Positions 35,301-48,905 of a stretch of 64,000 nucleotides of DNA are shown here, piece after piece (the first letter of the stretch is position 1; each line of letters starts with the position of its first letter). Position numbers and translations under genes: made by a program. The notes beneath the pieces are model-generated. The model saw nothing but the letters and a program-made list of their open reading frames with translations. It was not told the DNA's origin and ran no database searches. Source of the DNA: Orthonyx spaldingii (taxonomy: Eukaryota > Chordata > Aves > Passeriformes > Orthonychidae); contig VZTJ01000294.1 in the NCBI GenBank assembly GCA_013397795.1, positions 64,219 to 128,218 of the forward strand, in the 5' to 3' direction.

Positions 35301-38300
35301 CCCAGGGCCTGCAATCTGGGACTGCAGTGGGCAAATAGTTCAGCTAAAAAGTATAATTTAATTCCTGTAATGGCACAAGCCATTCCTGTGCTTGACCAAG
35401 GCTGCGGACTGGAGGCAGGAATGGCATTGCCTCATTTTCCCACGGCAGTGCAGGGCGCCAGTGCCCGCTGACCCCGCTGACTTTTCATCCCCTTTTCCCA
35501 GCAGGAAAACCCTTGGGCAAACTTCCTGTCGGTGCCTTTGGAGGGGACTGCTGGTGGCATGTGGGCGCTGAGACCTCACCTGCCCCGCGTGGCAGTGCAG
35601 CACTGACCTGCCTTCCAGAAATGCAGGTGTCACTTGCCCCAGTGGGCACCAGCACAGGCACACTGTGCCAGTGCCACTGCTGTCCCCACTGGGTTTCTGG
35701 GGGCATGTGCAGTGGCACGGGGCAAATTCCAGCCCCTGAACCTTTGTTTGTTGTCTCTTGGCTTGCTCTCTGCAAATATTTGTATCCAGCTGAACTAGAG
35801 ATAATTGCTCACAGCTCTGCCGTGGGGGTTTGTGATGAGCCTGTGAACGCCAGCATGTGTGTGCTGGAGATAATCCGGGTGCTTTTGTGCTCAGTGGCTC
35901 TGTCATCTCTCACTGTATCGCTTTTGTTTCTGGGCTCTGTTTGTCTCCCACCCTCCCCTCAGTGCATGGTGCCTTTTCTGATACCTCTGAAAATAATTGA
36001 CTTCACATCCTGGTCATTCTTTTGTTATTTGTTTCTGGAAAGGAGGAAAGCAGCATGTCTGCGTGTGTCCCCCGGTGGCTGCTGCTCACACAGCGTGTGT
36101 CTTTATGGTTCAATTAAAAATGTTATGACATTTCCCCAGCAGACCCTGCCACCATCCTGGCAAAGCATTTGCCACCTTGATAGCATTTTCCAGTTTGTGA
36201 GTGCAAGGTATTATACCAGCCCTTCCCTCTTGGACAGCATACTCTGGCTGCACTGCAATGACTCCAAAATGCAGAGTGTTTCTGATGCTCTGACATGGAG
36301 ATTATGTATGCCCCAAGGAAGTTGCTGAAGCATTTCTCCAAGACTGAGATTACGTGATTTTTGAAGAGGAATAATTACAATTAAATTAACCACAGAGGTT
36401 CTCCTCTTCTCCCAACAGACTTCTGCTGCTTTACCTGGGACACTGGGCTCTCCTTGGGCATACGGGTCCAAAGCCTTGGCTCTCCAGCTTCTCAGAGCAG
36501 CTTTGTCACCTGCAGGAAGGTTTCATACATACTGTCACAGAGGAGAATTGGCCACATTGCATTGCCCAAAAGAAATGTTCTTCTATCCCTGTCCTGATAA
36601 CTTTGCCCAGCTTCTCTCTATCAGTTTATTACTCTTTTTTCTGACACTGTTCAGCCAGTGTTTGCTTTTTCCTCACCTTCTGCATGTTCAGTTTGTTATT
36701 TGCAGCCAGTCCTGAGCATGATAAGAACCTGGCAGCACTGGAATCATATTTTCCACTGCTAGTATCAGAAAGCAGCATAAATCAACCTATATGGCCACAG
36801 AGGGCTATGGCTGAGACCTTCTGCAGGATGAGATTTACTACAGGTGGATAAGGAAGCGCTGATGACAAGGGGTAGGAAGGAAGCGTGGGTGGGAGCCTGG
36901 CTCAGCTGCAGCTCCTCTCCACCAACATATGCTGAGGCTGCTGCACGGTGGCCCAGCCCCAGGTACAGAAACCCCCATGCAGGCAGTGAAACCCGGTGGT
37001 TCAGGGCCCATCGCAGCCCCGTGAGTCACCCGCAGTGCAGGAACCTCTGGTGTGGTTTGCTCTCAGTATTGCTCACGTCCTCCCTGTCTGGGCTGTTGGT
37101 TCCTCTGCAGCCTCTCTCGCTCCTGAATTGGGAACGTGCTTCCCTCAGAATGTCCTCTGTAACCTCCCCTCTGCTTTCTGCAGGGGAGCAGAGAGTGAGC
37201 AGCTGCAGGACAGACTGGGATGTTGCATTTCATGGCAACACTTTCTGTTCCTGGCAAGTCTGGTTTTGAAGGTGGAGGCCTGTGCCTGACTCCTTTGCAA
37301 CAGATGGGACTTCACCCACAGTCATCACTCAGTTACTCTCTTCTCTAAGAAGGCTGTTAAGATGCTGCTGTTGGGTTTTAAACCAGAAGCAGCCTTTCAG
37401 CAGCCTTATGAAGTTCTGGTTGTGTTTTTCTATTGCTTATCAGCACGTCAGTATATTGCTTATATTACCCTGAGGTTCATGGTGTCCTTCCTGCCTGTGG
37501 AAGGGCTGCGGCACAGAGTGCAGTCCAAATGGCTGTTTCCTAAAGCAGTGCCTTCCTAAGAGCACAGAGAGATCTGGTGGGGTGAGGTTGGTTGTTTTTA
37601 CCCCTGGAGGAAATCAGCTGAAGCCTGCAGTGTGGAAAAGCATCTGCTGCCTGCCTCACCACCAAATATAACCTCTTACACTAAGCACAGGGAAATGTCT
37701 GTTCTGCATACTTGTTTAGCTCTGAACACAGGCAAGTGTTGTCATCCTTTGATTTTTCATAGAAAAGGAGCCAACTCTGTTGTCTCTCTCACTTCTCTTT
37801 GAGATGATTGCTTTAACCATTCCCTCAGGTTATATCTGGCACCTTGCACACGTGGCAGCTCTGCCTACAGGTTGGCCCTGCTCTGGCCTCTCTTTATTCC
37901 CACCATCTCCATGCTCCTGCTGACTGTCTCCTGCCTTTTTGCTTGGTGTGGATTTTGCAGGAAGCATTTTCTCAGAGCTCCTCTTTCTGCCCCCTTTGGC
38001 ACGTTCTCGTGGTTTCCATTCTGGTCTGCTGTGATATTGCTCTGCTTTCTCACCCAGCCATGTAGCCCCACTCCTTCATGTGCGGTGGATGCTGCCCTGT
38101 TCCAGCTGTGGGTCTCTATATTTGAGGAGGAATATTCTGGCAATCTCTTCTTTTAAATTTCTGAGCCCATTACACCCTAAGTGAAGAATTCCCCTGTCCC
38201 CCAGAAGAGAACACATAATTTGGGTGTCTCTGTCCTGTGTATAAAAACTTCTTAACAAGTTTCCTGCTCATTTTGTTTCTCTTAAATCCAACATTTTTCA

Positions 38301-41300
38301 AAGTTTGGTCTATGAATGCAGTATCTTTAAAATCTATGTGTCACACTATGATAACCTGCTTACTCTTCTGCACTTAACTTTCAAGCAGACCACCTGTCTC
38401 TTATTTAGACACATTAAATAAAAAATGTGGCTTTTAATCATCTCCCTTTGTCTCCTTGAAAAACTGAAGGTTTTTCTTGAATGTTTTTCAACTGTCACAG
38501 GTATTTTGGGGAGGCTGAGGCATGGGGAAATTCTCTCTCCCACATCCCATACCTGCTTTTCCCACCTGTTGCCCTGTTCTGTGTTTAGACCCTCACCTTT
38601 TGTCCCCTGCAGCATTGTGATCTCTAGGAAGGACTTTGCAATGTAATTTTCTCGCTAATAAAATGTAAGGAAAGATTTGCCTATCTCTCTCAGGTTGAAG
38701 CTGCTGAAACAACAACAGCTGCTCTAAACCCAAACCACCTTCCAGCTGGAGCCTTCTGGCATTTGCAACCCCAACCCCTTGCAGACAGGGCTGCAAACCA
38801 CAGCCTCCCCCTCCAGCTCCGGATCTGCGCTGAGCCTGGCCCTGCCCCTGGGCCCCTGGGAGTGAATTCTCGTGTGTGAGGGAATGGGGCCAGGGCTGCA
38901 GGTGGCCCTCTGCCAACACATCCAAAGCAGACCTGGGTAAAGCTTGACTTCTCCTTCAAGGAAGATGCTGTCCAGGCCAGCTCCCTGTTTCCAGCCAGAC
39001 ACACAGAGGGGTCTCTGGTGCTCGTCCCTCTGCTGCATGGCAAAGGCTGGTGACCACACATCTTCCCCTTGGGGGTATTTCACCAGCCCTGCACTATATC
39101 AGGGCCAAATCTGCTGCCAGAGGTCAGTGGGGGATGCAGCCTGCCACTGTGGAAACAGGAAATGGTAAGAGGCTCGACTTTTTTTTAGAGTTCAGTTGGC
39201 TCTTGAGAAAGTGAAGAGTTACTTGTTGTTCTTATCTAACAGTGAGTCTTTGCTTCCTGTGTTATTGTAGGTAATGCAGAAGTCGTCTTCATTTATGAAC
39301 CTCATTTCTGCAAGACCTTCTCTCAGTTCACAGCTTCCCCTTCGCACACCGTTATGTAAAAGGTTCTCCAGTCACGTCTGATTCTGAAGTTGTGTCTTGA
39401 AAGGAAGAGATGTGAGAGATGCGGGCTGAGGAGGGCCAGGGATAACCCCTGTTTAGAGCTGTGGTTTTTAGGGGTTTGCTGTTGGTGTCTCGTCTGTGCA
39501 CAAACAGATGGAAGGATAACGCTCCAGAAGAGGCAGAGAGCACAGTGCCTGTGAACAGTCTCATGTGCATTGCTGGGTGTGTGGAGGGGCAGAGCCTGGG
39601 CTGGGGCAGCACATCAGGGCATCCAGGGAGTGGGTGTCGTGCACCCAGAAGGACAGACCACTCCTGCAGTGGGTCTGCTGCCTTTGCAGGTGGAAGGACA
39701 CCCTGAAGGACACCCTTGGAGACTGGAGCAACCAGGCCTGGTCTGAGCTTTTATTTCATTAAGTGTTAAGAAACATGTATTTGATCGTCTTCTCTGGCAT
39801 GGGGAAATTCTAAGCAAATAGATTTGGTGACACTTAGAATTGTTAGAAAATGTGATGAAGAGTGCAGGAGAGGGGAGGGCTGTGTTCCCTAAGGTCTGAG
39901 CTGGGCGGGCTGCAAGGGCAGATCTTCTGCCCCCTCCTTTAATGAGAAAGTCAATCACAGCACTACCTTTGGAGGGAAAGCCTTGTCCCTGGGGACCCTG
40001 CGCTCTGCAGACATCCTGGGGGCATTGGTGGGGAGCCTCTGTTTGCTGAGCACTGCATGTTTTGACATTTCCTGCAGCACATGGATCCACATCACTGCTC
40101 TCCTCCCTCCACCTTTTGGACTCACAAGCCACCTCCCTGGCAGGAGATAAATCATCCTTGGAATGGCAGCCCCCAAATCTGGGGGAACCGCTGAGCAGGT
40201 CTTAAAGAAACCACAGCCATGGGGGTGATGGCTGACAGAGAATCCGTGCCGTCCCTTCCCTCGCCTTGGGGCTGTCTCCACACAAGTCCCTGGGGAGAGG
40301 TGTGCTGCCTTTGCTGCCACATTGCCCTCACAAGCAGGAGAGGACTTGGCCTGAAGCACCTGTACCTCTGCATCAGCTGTACAACTGTGGGAAACAAAGG
40401 AGAGCAGGAGCTCAGAGGACGCCGAGCTTCTGAGGGGCCACGAAGGGCTCACACCTGGAGAGTCACTGCTTCCCACCAGAGAGGGGTCTGGCCTGTGTCA
40501 GTGACAGAAACGGTGGCAGTGATTCTGCCCATGCCTAGATGGAAAGGGGACTTCCTGAGGTTGAGATGGACCCAGAGAAAGCAGTGAATCCAGTCTGGCA
40601 GGGAAAGTGTGGGCAAGAGGCTGCATGGGCCAGGGGAGGTATTGCTGAGGAGTCTGCAGCTCCATAAATGCTTCAGAAAGCCATGATGACAGCCAGGCAG
40701 GCATAAAAATAACACGTGGAAAGGTTACGTGGCATGGAGACAGGATCAAGTCACAAGCAGCTCAGAATCCAACGGTGGGCAAGTACAGGAAGAGCTCAAG
40801 TGTTGGAGATGAGAAAGGCATCTTGCAAGACAGTGTGGGCACAGGGGCTGAAGTGTTCCTCATTAGAAGAAGTGGGAAATATGGGAAAAGAAAGAGAAGG
40901 CTGCTGTAAAACCTATAGGAACAAAGTGTTAAATGCATGAAAGACAAAATCGTCATGGCATTAAAAATAAAATATAGCAAAAAAGCATGGGCCAAGAAGG
41001 CAGCACTAAAAACTTGTGAAAGAAAATAGGTACAGAAACTGTGAAGAAATATGATCCTACACATCCAAATGATGGTAGAGGAGTAGGGTTATTGTTAGCA
41101 CTATGAAAAATCAAGGTGACAGTAAGTGGGGTCAGTCTTGCAGAAAGCAGTGGGTGAGACTGAGACGGCTTTAAGAACAGGCTGAAGTTCCTCTGAAGCA
41201 CCATTTGTGCTTCAGCGACTGGGAAGGGAAGCAGGGTAGGAAGTGAGCAGGAATGGAAAATGTTTGCCATTTTCTTCAACTTTAAAAAGTTCCCTCTTAG

Positions 41301-44300
41301 TTTTGCAATGAGGGAAAGCAGTGAAATTTCAGTGAAAGCAGCGGCAATCATTGGGATGTGTGCAGGGTGGGAGGTTTCTGTATTCCCCATCAAGCTGGGA
41401 AGGAGGCGACAGTTTTAAGTCAGTGCCAAGAGGAGACTGTTTTTGTTTAATTTCCCACACTTCATTTAAACCTTCTGCACCAGGTGGTCCCTCCTCTGTC
41501 TGAGGAGGAGCATCCCCTCTCTGTGGAAGCTGCTGAGGGGGACGCAGGGCACGTCCTCACCCTGCCACAGGTCCGGCAGAGCTGAGCTGGCAGCTGCAAG
41601 TGAGGGGACAAAGAGCAAAGGTGCTTCAAAGCCATGTGTGCAGCTGCTTTGCAGGCACGGCCAGCTGCAGGCAGGTAGCTGTGCTGTGCAGCAGGGCAGC
41701 TGGGTGGCACTCAGGCTGTGCTTTGAACACAACCCTCCATGCCAAGGGACGGTCAAGGCTGTGGGCTGGAGACCTCTTTGTATCAGGCACTTTGAACAGG
41801 TACCCACAGCAGCCATGAGTAAGGCAGGAAAGTTGTACCTGAGTTCCCTGAGTATTCTGCACAAAAGCAGTGAGGTGTTAAGGGCCACCAGTTAAAGTGG
41901 TTCAGTGTGGATGCTTGGGAGGCACCCCCGCACCCTCTCTTAAACACTTCTAAAGCAAGCCAGAGCAAATGGCATGGGCAGGGTGCCTTTAGGAGGAAGG
42001 AGTGCTGCCTCCCAAATGCTTTGCCTGTGACTGTATTTTTGCAGTTAAATATACCAGTCAGTATAAATCACTGTCTGAAATTCCTGTACACGTTATCGAC
42101 CGGTGACATCTTTATTTGCCCTGACTCCTTATTTATCTGGAATCTCAAGGTCAGAGAAGAATCCTGTATGTGTTTTCCTTCAGCAGTATAAACATCACTT
42201 TTCTCTTGCCTCAGCTGCATGCTTTCCAGTGGGCTGTGGGTCCCCAGGGTCATTCTGGTGCTTTTAGGGATACTGTGCTTTACCATAAGTGCTCTGGTGC
42301 TAGTGGGCATCCTGCAGAGCAGGGTTTGCCATCAGCAGTGTTCCACAGCACTGCCCTAGAGCCAGGGCTCTCCTCTGACCCTTGAATCCTGTACTGCATG
42401 GGAAGCAGTCCCTCCTGGTGCCAGGAAGCACAAAGGATGTGGGAGGACCAAGGCACAGGTAGCCTGAGTATCAGAGCCTGCACTTTGCAGGACGGTGGGA
42501 AGAGGGAAGGTTTTTTTGGATCCTGGCCCACAGGTGTAACCAGTATAACCTAGAGTTCAAATATTTTATTTCAGTCACTTTGACAAGTAAAGCTGCTGAA
42601 GTTTCAAAAGGAAGTGCTGGGTCTGTCCTGCACCAAATGCACGGCATTAGTGTAGCCACACTTCTGACAGGGGGGTTAGAAATCCATCTGGATGTGCTCC
42701 TTTTAATTTTGTTTTTGCACCTTCTCTTTCCCATTTTTTTAATGAGAAACCAGCAGCCACCTAGTAACTAGTGCTGCTGGGTGAGTCCACCAGAAGCATG
42801 GTGAAGGACAGCAATTTCTCTAAAGCAGCATGCATGCTGTGAATTTCAGAGAGAGAAAACTTTAATTATCCTTGCCATACAAGTGGCAGTGCTGGAGAAG
42901 TTTTGGGGGGCAGGAGGGGCACTCCTGGCAGCAGAGAGGAGCCTGTTGTTGCTGGTGTAGGAGAACAGCAGGGCTGAGCTGCTCCTGTGGCACCAGGAGC
43001 CAGGGCAGTGCAATACCTGAACTACCTGGTGATGCTGCAGCATCGAAATGGTGTTGAGGCAAATATTAGATTGCACCTCCTCCTGGGAAGAGGCTGGAAA
43101 GGAGCAGCCATTGGCTCGGGGGATGCTGCTGCCTTGTGTAAATCCACTGCCATTCCTCTTTCCTTCCTAATTGGCACCGTGCAGGCAGTGGACACGGCAG
43201 GGGAGGTGGCTGCTGGTGGGCTTTGGTCTCGTTCCTGTGACAGGAGGCAAGCAGGACTGTGGCCACGTGGAGTGGTCAGACAGACAGGAGTCAGGTGTGG
43301 CCAGTCACAGGAGCAATGACAGATTTTCCCCTGAGAGTATTTTGGAAGTCATCCCCAAAAAAGTGCACCTTGATGTTAAATTATAGTAATGGGCTGACAA
43401 ACTTTCCTGACAACCTCCATGCTATGCTTCTAGTAGGAGACATTCTAGATATTTTATTAAATAATGAAGCTGTGGGGCTTGGGGTGAGCATGGTCCCAGT
43501 CCCCAGTGTGTCACATCAGGGCTCATTTGGAGTAAATTTTGCTGGGATGCTTCAAATGCAACCAAGTATCACAAGCATTGTCATTCCTGGAAAGTGTCTT
43601 TTCAGGCACTGCTGAAGTAGGTGCTGTGTGAGCTCTTTTTAGACCTATTTTGGACATAGATTAAAAAGTCAGCACACCAGATAGCTGCATCCTGTTGGAT
43701 ACCTTGCCTCCCCTATTGTCTTTTCTCAAACAAGGATTCAAAGCATGGGCACAGGACATGCTGTAATCAGCATTTACAGCACCCTTACAATAACCTCCTC
43801 TTGCACTTCTTCAGGAAACCAACATCAAGACTGAACATGAAATAATTTTATTTGTTGATCTTAAAATCCCCTGAATAGCAGGCTCCAGACTCAGAAGGAA
43901 GTACACTTGAATTTCCAAAGAACTGTCACAAAATGAGAAACCAAATACCTCTCACTACCCCAGACAGTTCTCTGGAAATCTTAGAAATGCACAATCTGCA
44001 CGTTGCTATGTTAAACAACATCTTGCTGGGACTGTGGGGTGGAGCTTCTTGCCCAGAGGAGTGTGGATCAACAGGGTAAGGACTTTAAAATCTGTCCCTG
44101 GACTTCCACAGTTGTGACTTGAAAATGCAGTTATTTATTTTGCAGGTGAATGCAGGATCTGAAGGTGTAAAGTGTGTTAAGGATGCAGGTATGTGTATGA
44201 TAATAAAACTAAACCCAGGAGAACCCAGGGGAAATTGCAAACTTTTCATGTGACTGACACATGGCACTCACATTAATATCCTGCTGCCTCCCTGCCAGGG

Positions 44301-47300
44301 GTGGTGGAAAGCCATACCCTTTCCAGCACAGTATTGCTCAACATCAGGCAGCTGATTAGTTCAGCAAGAAATGTTACACTTTCATCTATTCTAACACAGT
44401 TCTGGATTTAAAGGACAGAGGGAGTAACATAGAGTTTGTAGAAGCAGGCAAGAATGGTGTATATTTGGACATCAGTTGGTTTATCATGGGTTCACTAAAA
44501 AAAGAGGGCAAGCAATAATTTCTTTTCTTAAAATTTTTATCTAATACATCCTTTAATTTCAGCCCTGCTGCAGTGAGTCAGACAACTCCCTCAATCACAG
44601 AACACCCTGCAGAAGTGTGGATGGAGCCTGTCCAAGGCCCCTCATCGCTGCCTCTCTTGGCCGGGACAGGCAGGAACTGGGAGAGGTGACACCCTCTGGT
44701 GAGCACTGCCCAAAACCTGGCCCAGCCCGAAGCACTCCCTGCATACACTGGGATCACATGGGGGGTACAACAACACTCCGTGTCCAGATGACACTGACAG
44801 TGGTGGTTTCTGCCAAGGCCACCTTTCTCTTTTCAGTGTGTGCTGAGTTTTGATGCATCTTTAAAGGTTTCTTAGACTTACTGGGTTAAGTTCAGCTCAG
44901 CTAAGCTCCTAATTTTTCAACTCCACACAAACATACACTAGATAGAGTATGAAGTAGGGAGTCTGGACATGCTGTTTCTTAATTCTGGGCTGGGCTGGAA
45001 CATCTCTGTAGGAGATGTTGCATCTGTCCAGGATTCTGAGAAATTAGATACTGTGCTGAGAACTACTTTAAAATATTTTCTTGAATTTATTTTTCCAATT
45101 AACTAACCTTTTGCTGGGTGTTTTGGGTGGGGTTTTTTTTCCTAACAAATGTGAGAAAAATATTTGTATTAAATTCCATCAATAAAAGCACTTTGAATTG
45201 AGTAGATTTTATGTTGGAGTTTTTGCTTTTCATTAAAATTTTCTGTTACCACTAATGGCAGGTGCTGACCACAGTGGCTGAATTGGTTTTTTGGGGTCTG
45301 ACTCTAGACTGCCTTGTAATGAAATGGTTTATTGTGCACAGTCTAATTACTATAGACTGACAATCAAACAGGATGACTCAGCCAACCCCAGACCAAGCTC
45401 ATTGGATTTCTGAGCCATGTGGATTGTTTGCATTTCACAGGGGACAAAATTATAATACTCTTGTAAAAGCAACTTCTGGCTCAGAATATTCCTCTGGACA
45501 ACTAAAGAAAGACCCTGCACAACTCCAGGGCACTGTGACCCTGTCAGATGTTCTTTTATCTTTGACCTGTGATGGCTTACAGTAGAGAGAAGAGAGGAGA
45601 GTCGTTTGGTGTCTTACTATTTCAGGGCTGTGCAACTCACCTTCATGGGGAAGGCTGTTGCCTCCCCAGTCACTCCTTTCCCCACCCCTATCTCCCCAAA
45701 AAATTGAAGTGCCAAAACACAAACCCAAAAACTTCAGAGACCCCAGCCAGAGACAGACCAGAGCCTGTGAAAGTTCTTCAGTCAAGTGTAAAGTCAGGCA
45801 GATTTGGGCTGATTTTGCAGAGATGCAAACTGCCACTCTCAGAGCTGGGCCAGGGGGATAATGCAAAGCTAAGCAAATCTGAAGTCTGATTTACCACAAA
45901 GTAAGCAAAGTTTTGGGACTGTCTTCAACCAAAGTCTGACTGGGGACAGCTGATGGTCATGTCTTGGCTGTGACAGCTGCACTCTGCATCTGCAGAGGGA
46001 AGGGCAGCTCTTCTGCAGGCAGGAAATCTTTCAAGGATGGGCACTGGCCTCTGCTGACCCCCAGGAGTGAACACTGACCATGGACTGGCTGCAGGCAACT
46101 GCACTCTTCCTGCCAGCCTGAAAAAATAAGCATCCAGGAGAAAGAAATGAGACTCTGCACAAGGGCTTCTCTTGCCCAAGAGCCTGGGCTGGGGAACTCT
46201 GCTCTTGTCCAAGGAAATTTCTCTTGCTCATCTCTTGACCTCCCAGACTGTTGGCTGTGCTCCAGGGAAGACATCCTGCTCCTCCTCCTCCAGAGCACTG
46301 ATGGGGCTGCAGCAGCCTTACCTCCAGGAAATGAGTTTGTGAAAAATTACCAGTAGTCCCCATCCCTTTCTGCTTGTAACAGCTCACCTGGGAAATCCCA
46401 GTTGCCTCCTGCTGCTGCCTTAGTAGCCTGTATGGGTTGCAGGGTAGGTGACAATGGACTTTCTTTCTTCCAGAATTAGGACATTGCCTTAGATGTTCAG
46501 GCAGTAATTTAAAGATGTTTCAGTTACATTTTGGAACTTAACCAGTCTATAAATTGGTCTTTGGAGGACAGCAGGTTCTGTAGCAATAGCGAGGGCCTCA
46601 AGTTCCCCCCCGTTGATGTTGTGTAACCTCCGTGACCTGCAGGAAAGGATTTCCTTATTTTCTTTGTGGAAAGGCTAACATACCTCCTTTTTTTAAATTT
46701 TCTAACTGTGATCAAGATAATGTGCAGGGGTGAGGGGAAGAGCGTCACTCGTAATCTGATTCTGCCAAGCTTAAAAGTATATGAGTTCTTCTCTTACCTG
46801 AGTAACTCTCAGTGCCATTTTCTTCCCCACTTTATACTCCCAAAGAGCTGAAGAATGTACATAATCATGGATGCTGGCTGCAGGAAACATTCTAGGTCTT
46901 CATTGTTCAGACTAGAGTCTTCTCTACCGTGTGAAGAAAACAAAGAAAATTCTACCTGCAGTTTATTTTTAGCTTGGCTGGAACATAACAGCAAAGGGAG
47001 TGGTGTGATTTTTTCACTGAATGTTGCTGTGCATCATGATCTGGCTTCAGAGCAACCTCCTGCAGTGCCAGCGTGGGAGGAGGTGGGAGGTGAGTGGGGC
47101 TGTTTTACCTGTGTCTGTGCATATGCTGTTCTGCCCCACTGCTGCAAAATAATAATCACAGCCCTGGGAGGTTATAAACCAGTGTACTTGGGGTTGTGCT
47201 GTGCCCAGGGCACGGCGTGGGGCCCTGGAGGCAGAGGAGCAATGTGGTCAGTCCCTGTGACCAAAAACCACATGAGAAAGCCCCAGCTGCCTCACTGGGT

Positions 47301-47320
47301 TTCACTCATTCTGCTGGGCA
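32301..47320. other. Gene-poor interval
   Basis: No known gene, tRNA or complete transposon recognised. It includes a small minisatellite at 32912-32983 and a long open frame at 35513-36328 (+ strand, 271 codons from a TTG, no known domain), which is discussed under findings. The remaining open frames are short, overlap each other on both strands and show no conserved motifs. Confidence 0.4.
32912..32983 (+). repeat. Short GGCAGGGCACAAGGAGG-type minisatellite
   Basis: The sequence consists of alternating GGGCACAGGCA and GGGCACAAGGA blocks; a larger unit of about 31 bp repeats twice. It is purine-rich on the + strand. Confidence 0.8.
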
Positions 47321-47324
47321 GGAT

Positions 47325-47400
47325 CTGGATTGTGCAAAGAATCCAACACCCTGCCAGGCCCTGGATTGTGCAAAGAATCCAGCCCCCAGCCAGGGCCTGG
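47325..47400 (+). repeat. 36-bp tandem duplication
   Basis: CTGGATTGTGCAAAGAATCC occurs at 47325 and again at 47361, each followed by a C-rich segment ending CCAG(G/GG)CC. The second copy differs at a few positions and a third partial copy (CTGG) begins at 47397. Confidence 0.85.
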
Positions 47401-48780
47401 TAAATGCAGTGCCTGGGCAGAGCAAAGAGTGACTGCTGTGTTTAATACGTGCTGTGTACTTAACCTCACACCTTTCCCCCCTGCCCTGACCCCGCTGCTG
47501 TGCACAGAGGCAAACCTGGGCTGCTCTGACAGGGAGCTGAGCACAGGAGCATCCCTGGTGAGCCACATCCCAGCTCAGGGTCTGGCCCCCTCTCCCTCCT
47601 TGGACAGATGAAGGGAGGATGAGCTGCTGTGCCATCCCAAACTCTGTGCTTGTGCTGGCAGAATTGGAGAAAACACCGTGGCCCACGGGCTGCTGCGATT
47701 TGTGCTCACCCATTCATTAGCAGTCAGCATCCTAGCTCAGAGGGAGATTTTGCTTTCTGAAATGAGAGGCAACTCAGTGACACAGAATTTTCCAGCCAGA
47801 AAGATGGGATCTGCCCGTTTTAGCTTGGGCTGTGTGTAGACTTGCACTTGTAACGTCTGCAGCTGTGATCTGAGACAACTGAACCTGCCTAATTGTTGCT
47901 GTGTGTATATGCTGCATGTGTGCCAGCATGGATGATACATCCTCCCTTCTCCTTGCTCCTGCTGCCTGGGGTGTGCTGTTTCTGCCACAGTTAAATGTGT
48001 CATATTTTTATTGAATAGCAACGTCCCAACCGAAGAGATAAATACAACACAGGCATAATGAATCGTGGGCTCTGGTAGACTTGCTCAGACCCAGGAGACT
48101 AAAGCAGGCCAAGGGATGAAACACCGTGGTCTAATTCTTGTTTTTCTTCACTTTTGCCTGGAAAGTGCAGCCATGGGAATTCACAAAACAGTACTCATCC
48201 TGCCCATGCAAGAATCCAAGGATCCTAAACGGGCCAGGAGGAGAAGCATGTGCAGGGGGCAAGAGGGCCAGGTGCCATCATGCTCCTCTCTGCTCAATGT
48301 CCCTCTCTGAGGGTTTTGGCTGCTGCTGCTGCCTGGGGAGCCTGGCCAGGGGCTGGGTGGGCACTGGTCTTACCAGAAAATCCTTGGTCAATGCAGAGCA
48401 CGGCAGGCTGAACATGAGCCTCTTACAACACCCCCACTGTGAGAAAAATAAATGAAATGAAGAATACAGACAGAAGTGCACTTGTACACATCATGCAATC
48501 CTTTCCCTCTGCTCAGGGCAGGGCAGGCTTCAGGACAGGTGTCAAAAGATAAAGCCTGACTGGGGAGGAACCAGAGATGGGCAGCAAGGAGGACTGGAAG
48601 ACTTGGAAACATGACCTGTGAGGGCAGGCAGAGTGAACCTGCATTGGTTAACCCAGAGGAAGGAGGACTGAGGAGACGAGTTAAGCCTTTAAGTGTTTAA
48701 AAGACTACCACTGAGTAAGGCAGTAAATTGGTCTCCCACTGGGGATAGGGGAAAATTACAATAATATTTTTGAAAAGACG
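47401..48780. other. Noncoding interval, nothing recognised
   Basis: No gene or well-preserved repeat was recognised between the 36-bp duplication and the worn CR1-like fragment. Confidence 0.4.
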
Positions 48781-48905
48781 TTGAGAGCAGCTTTCCAACT
48801 GCAGGATAAATAAGGACTGGAAAATATACAGATTGGCATATCTCCACCAACAGATGTTTTTAAGACCAGGTTAGACAAACCTCTGTCAAGGATGCAGGTT
48901 TTGGC
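48780..48905 (+). mobile_element. Worn CR1-like LINE 3' fragment
   Basis: The stretch around GATGTTTTTAAGACCAGG and TTAGACAAACCTCTGTCAAGG resembles the 3' part of older CR1 subfamilies, where the element reads GTTTTTAAG-(A/G)NCAGG-(T/C)T-(G/A)GACAAA. The tail is not preserved. Divergence is high, so the borders are approximate. Confidence 0.4.
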
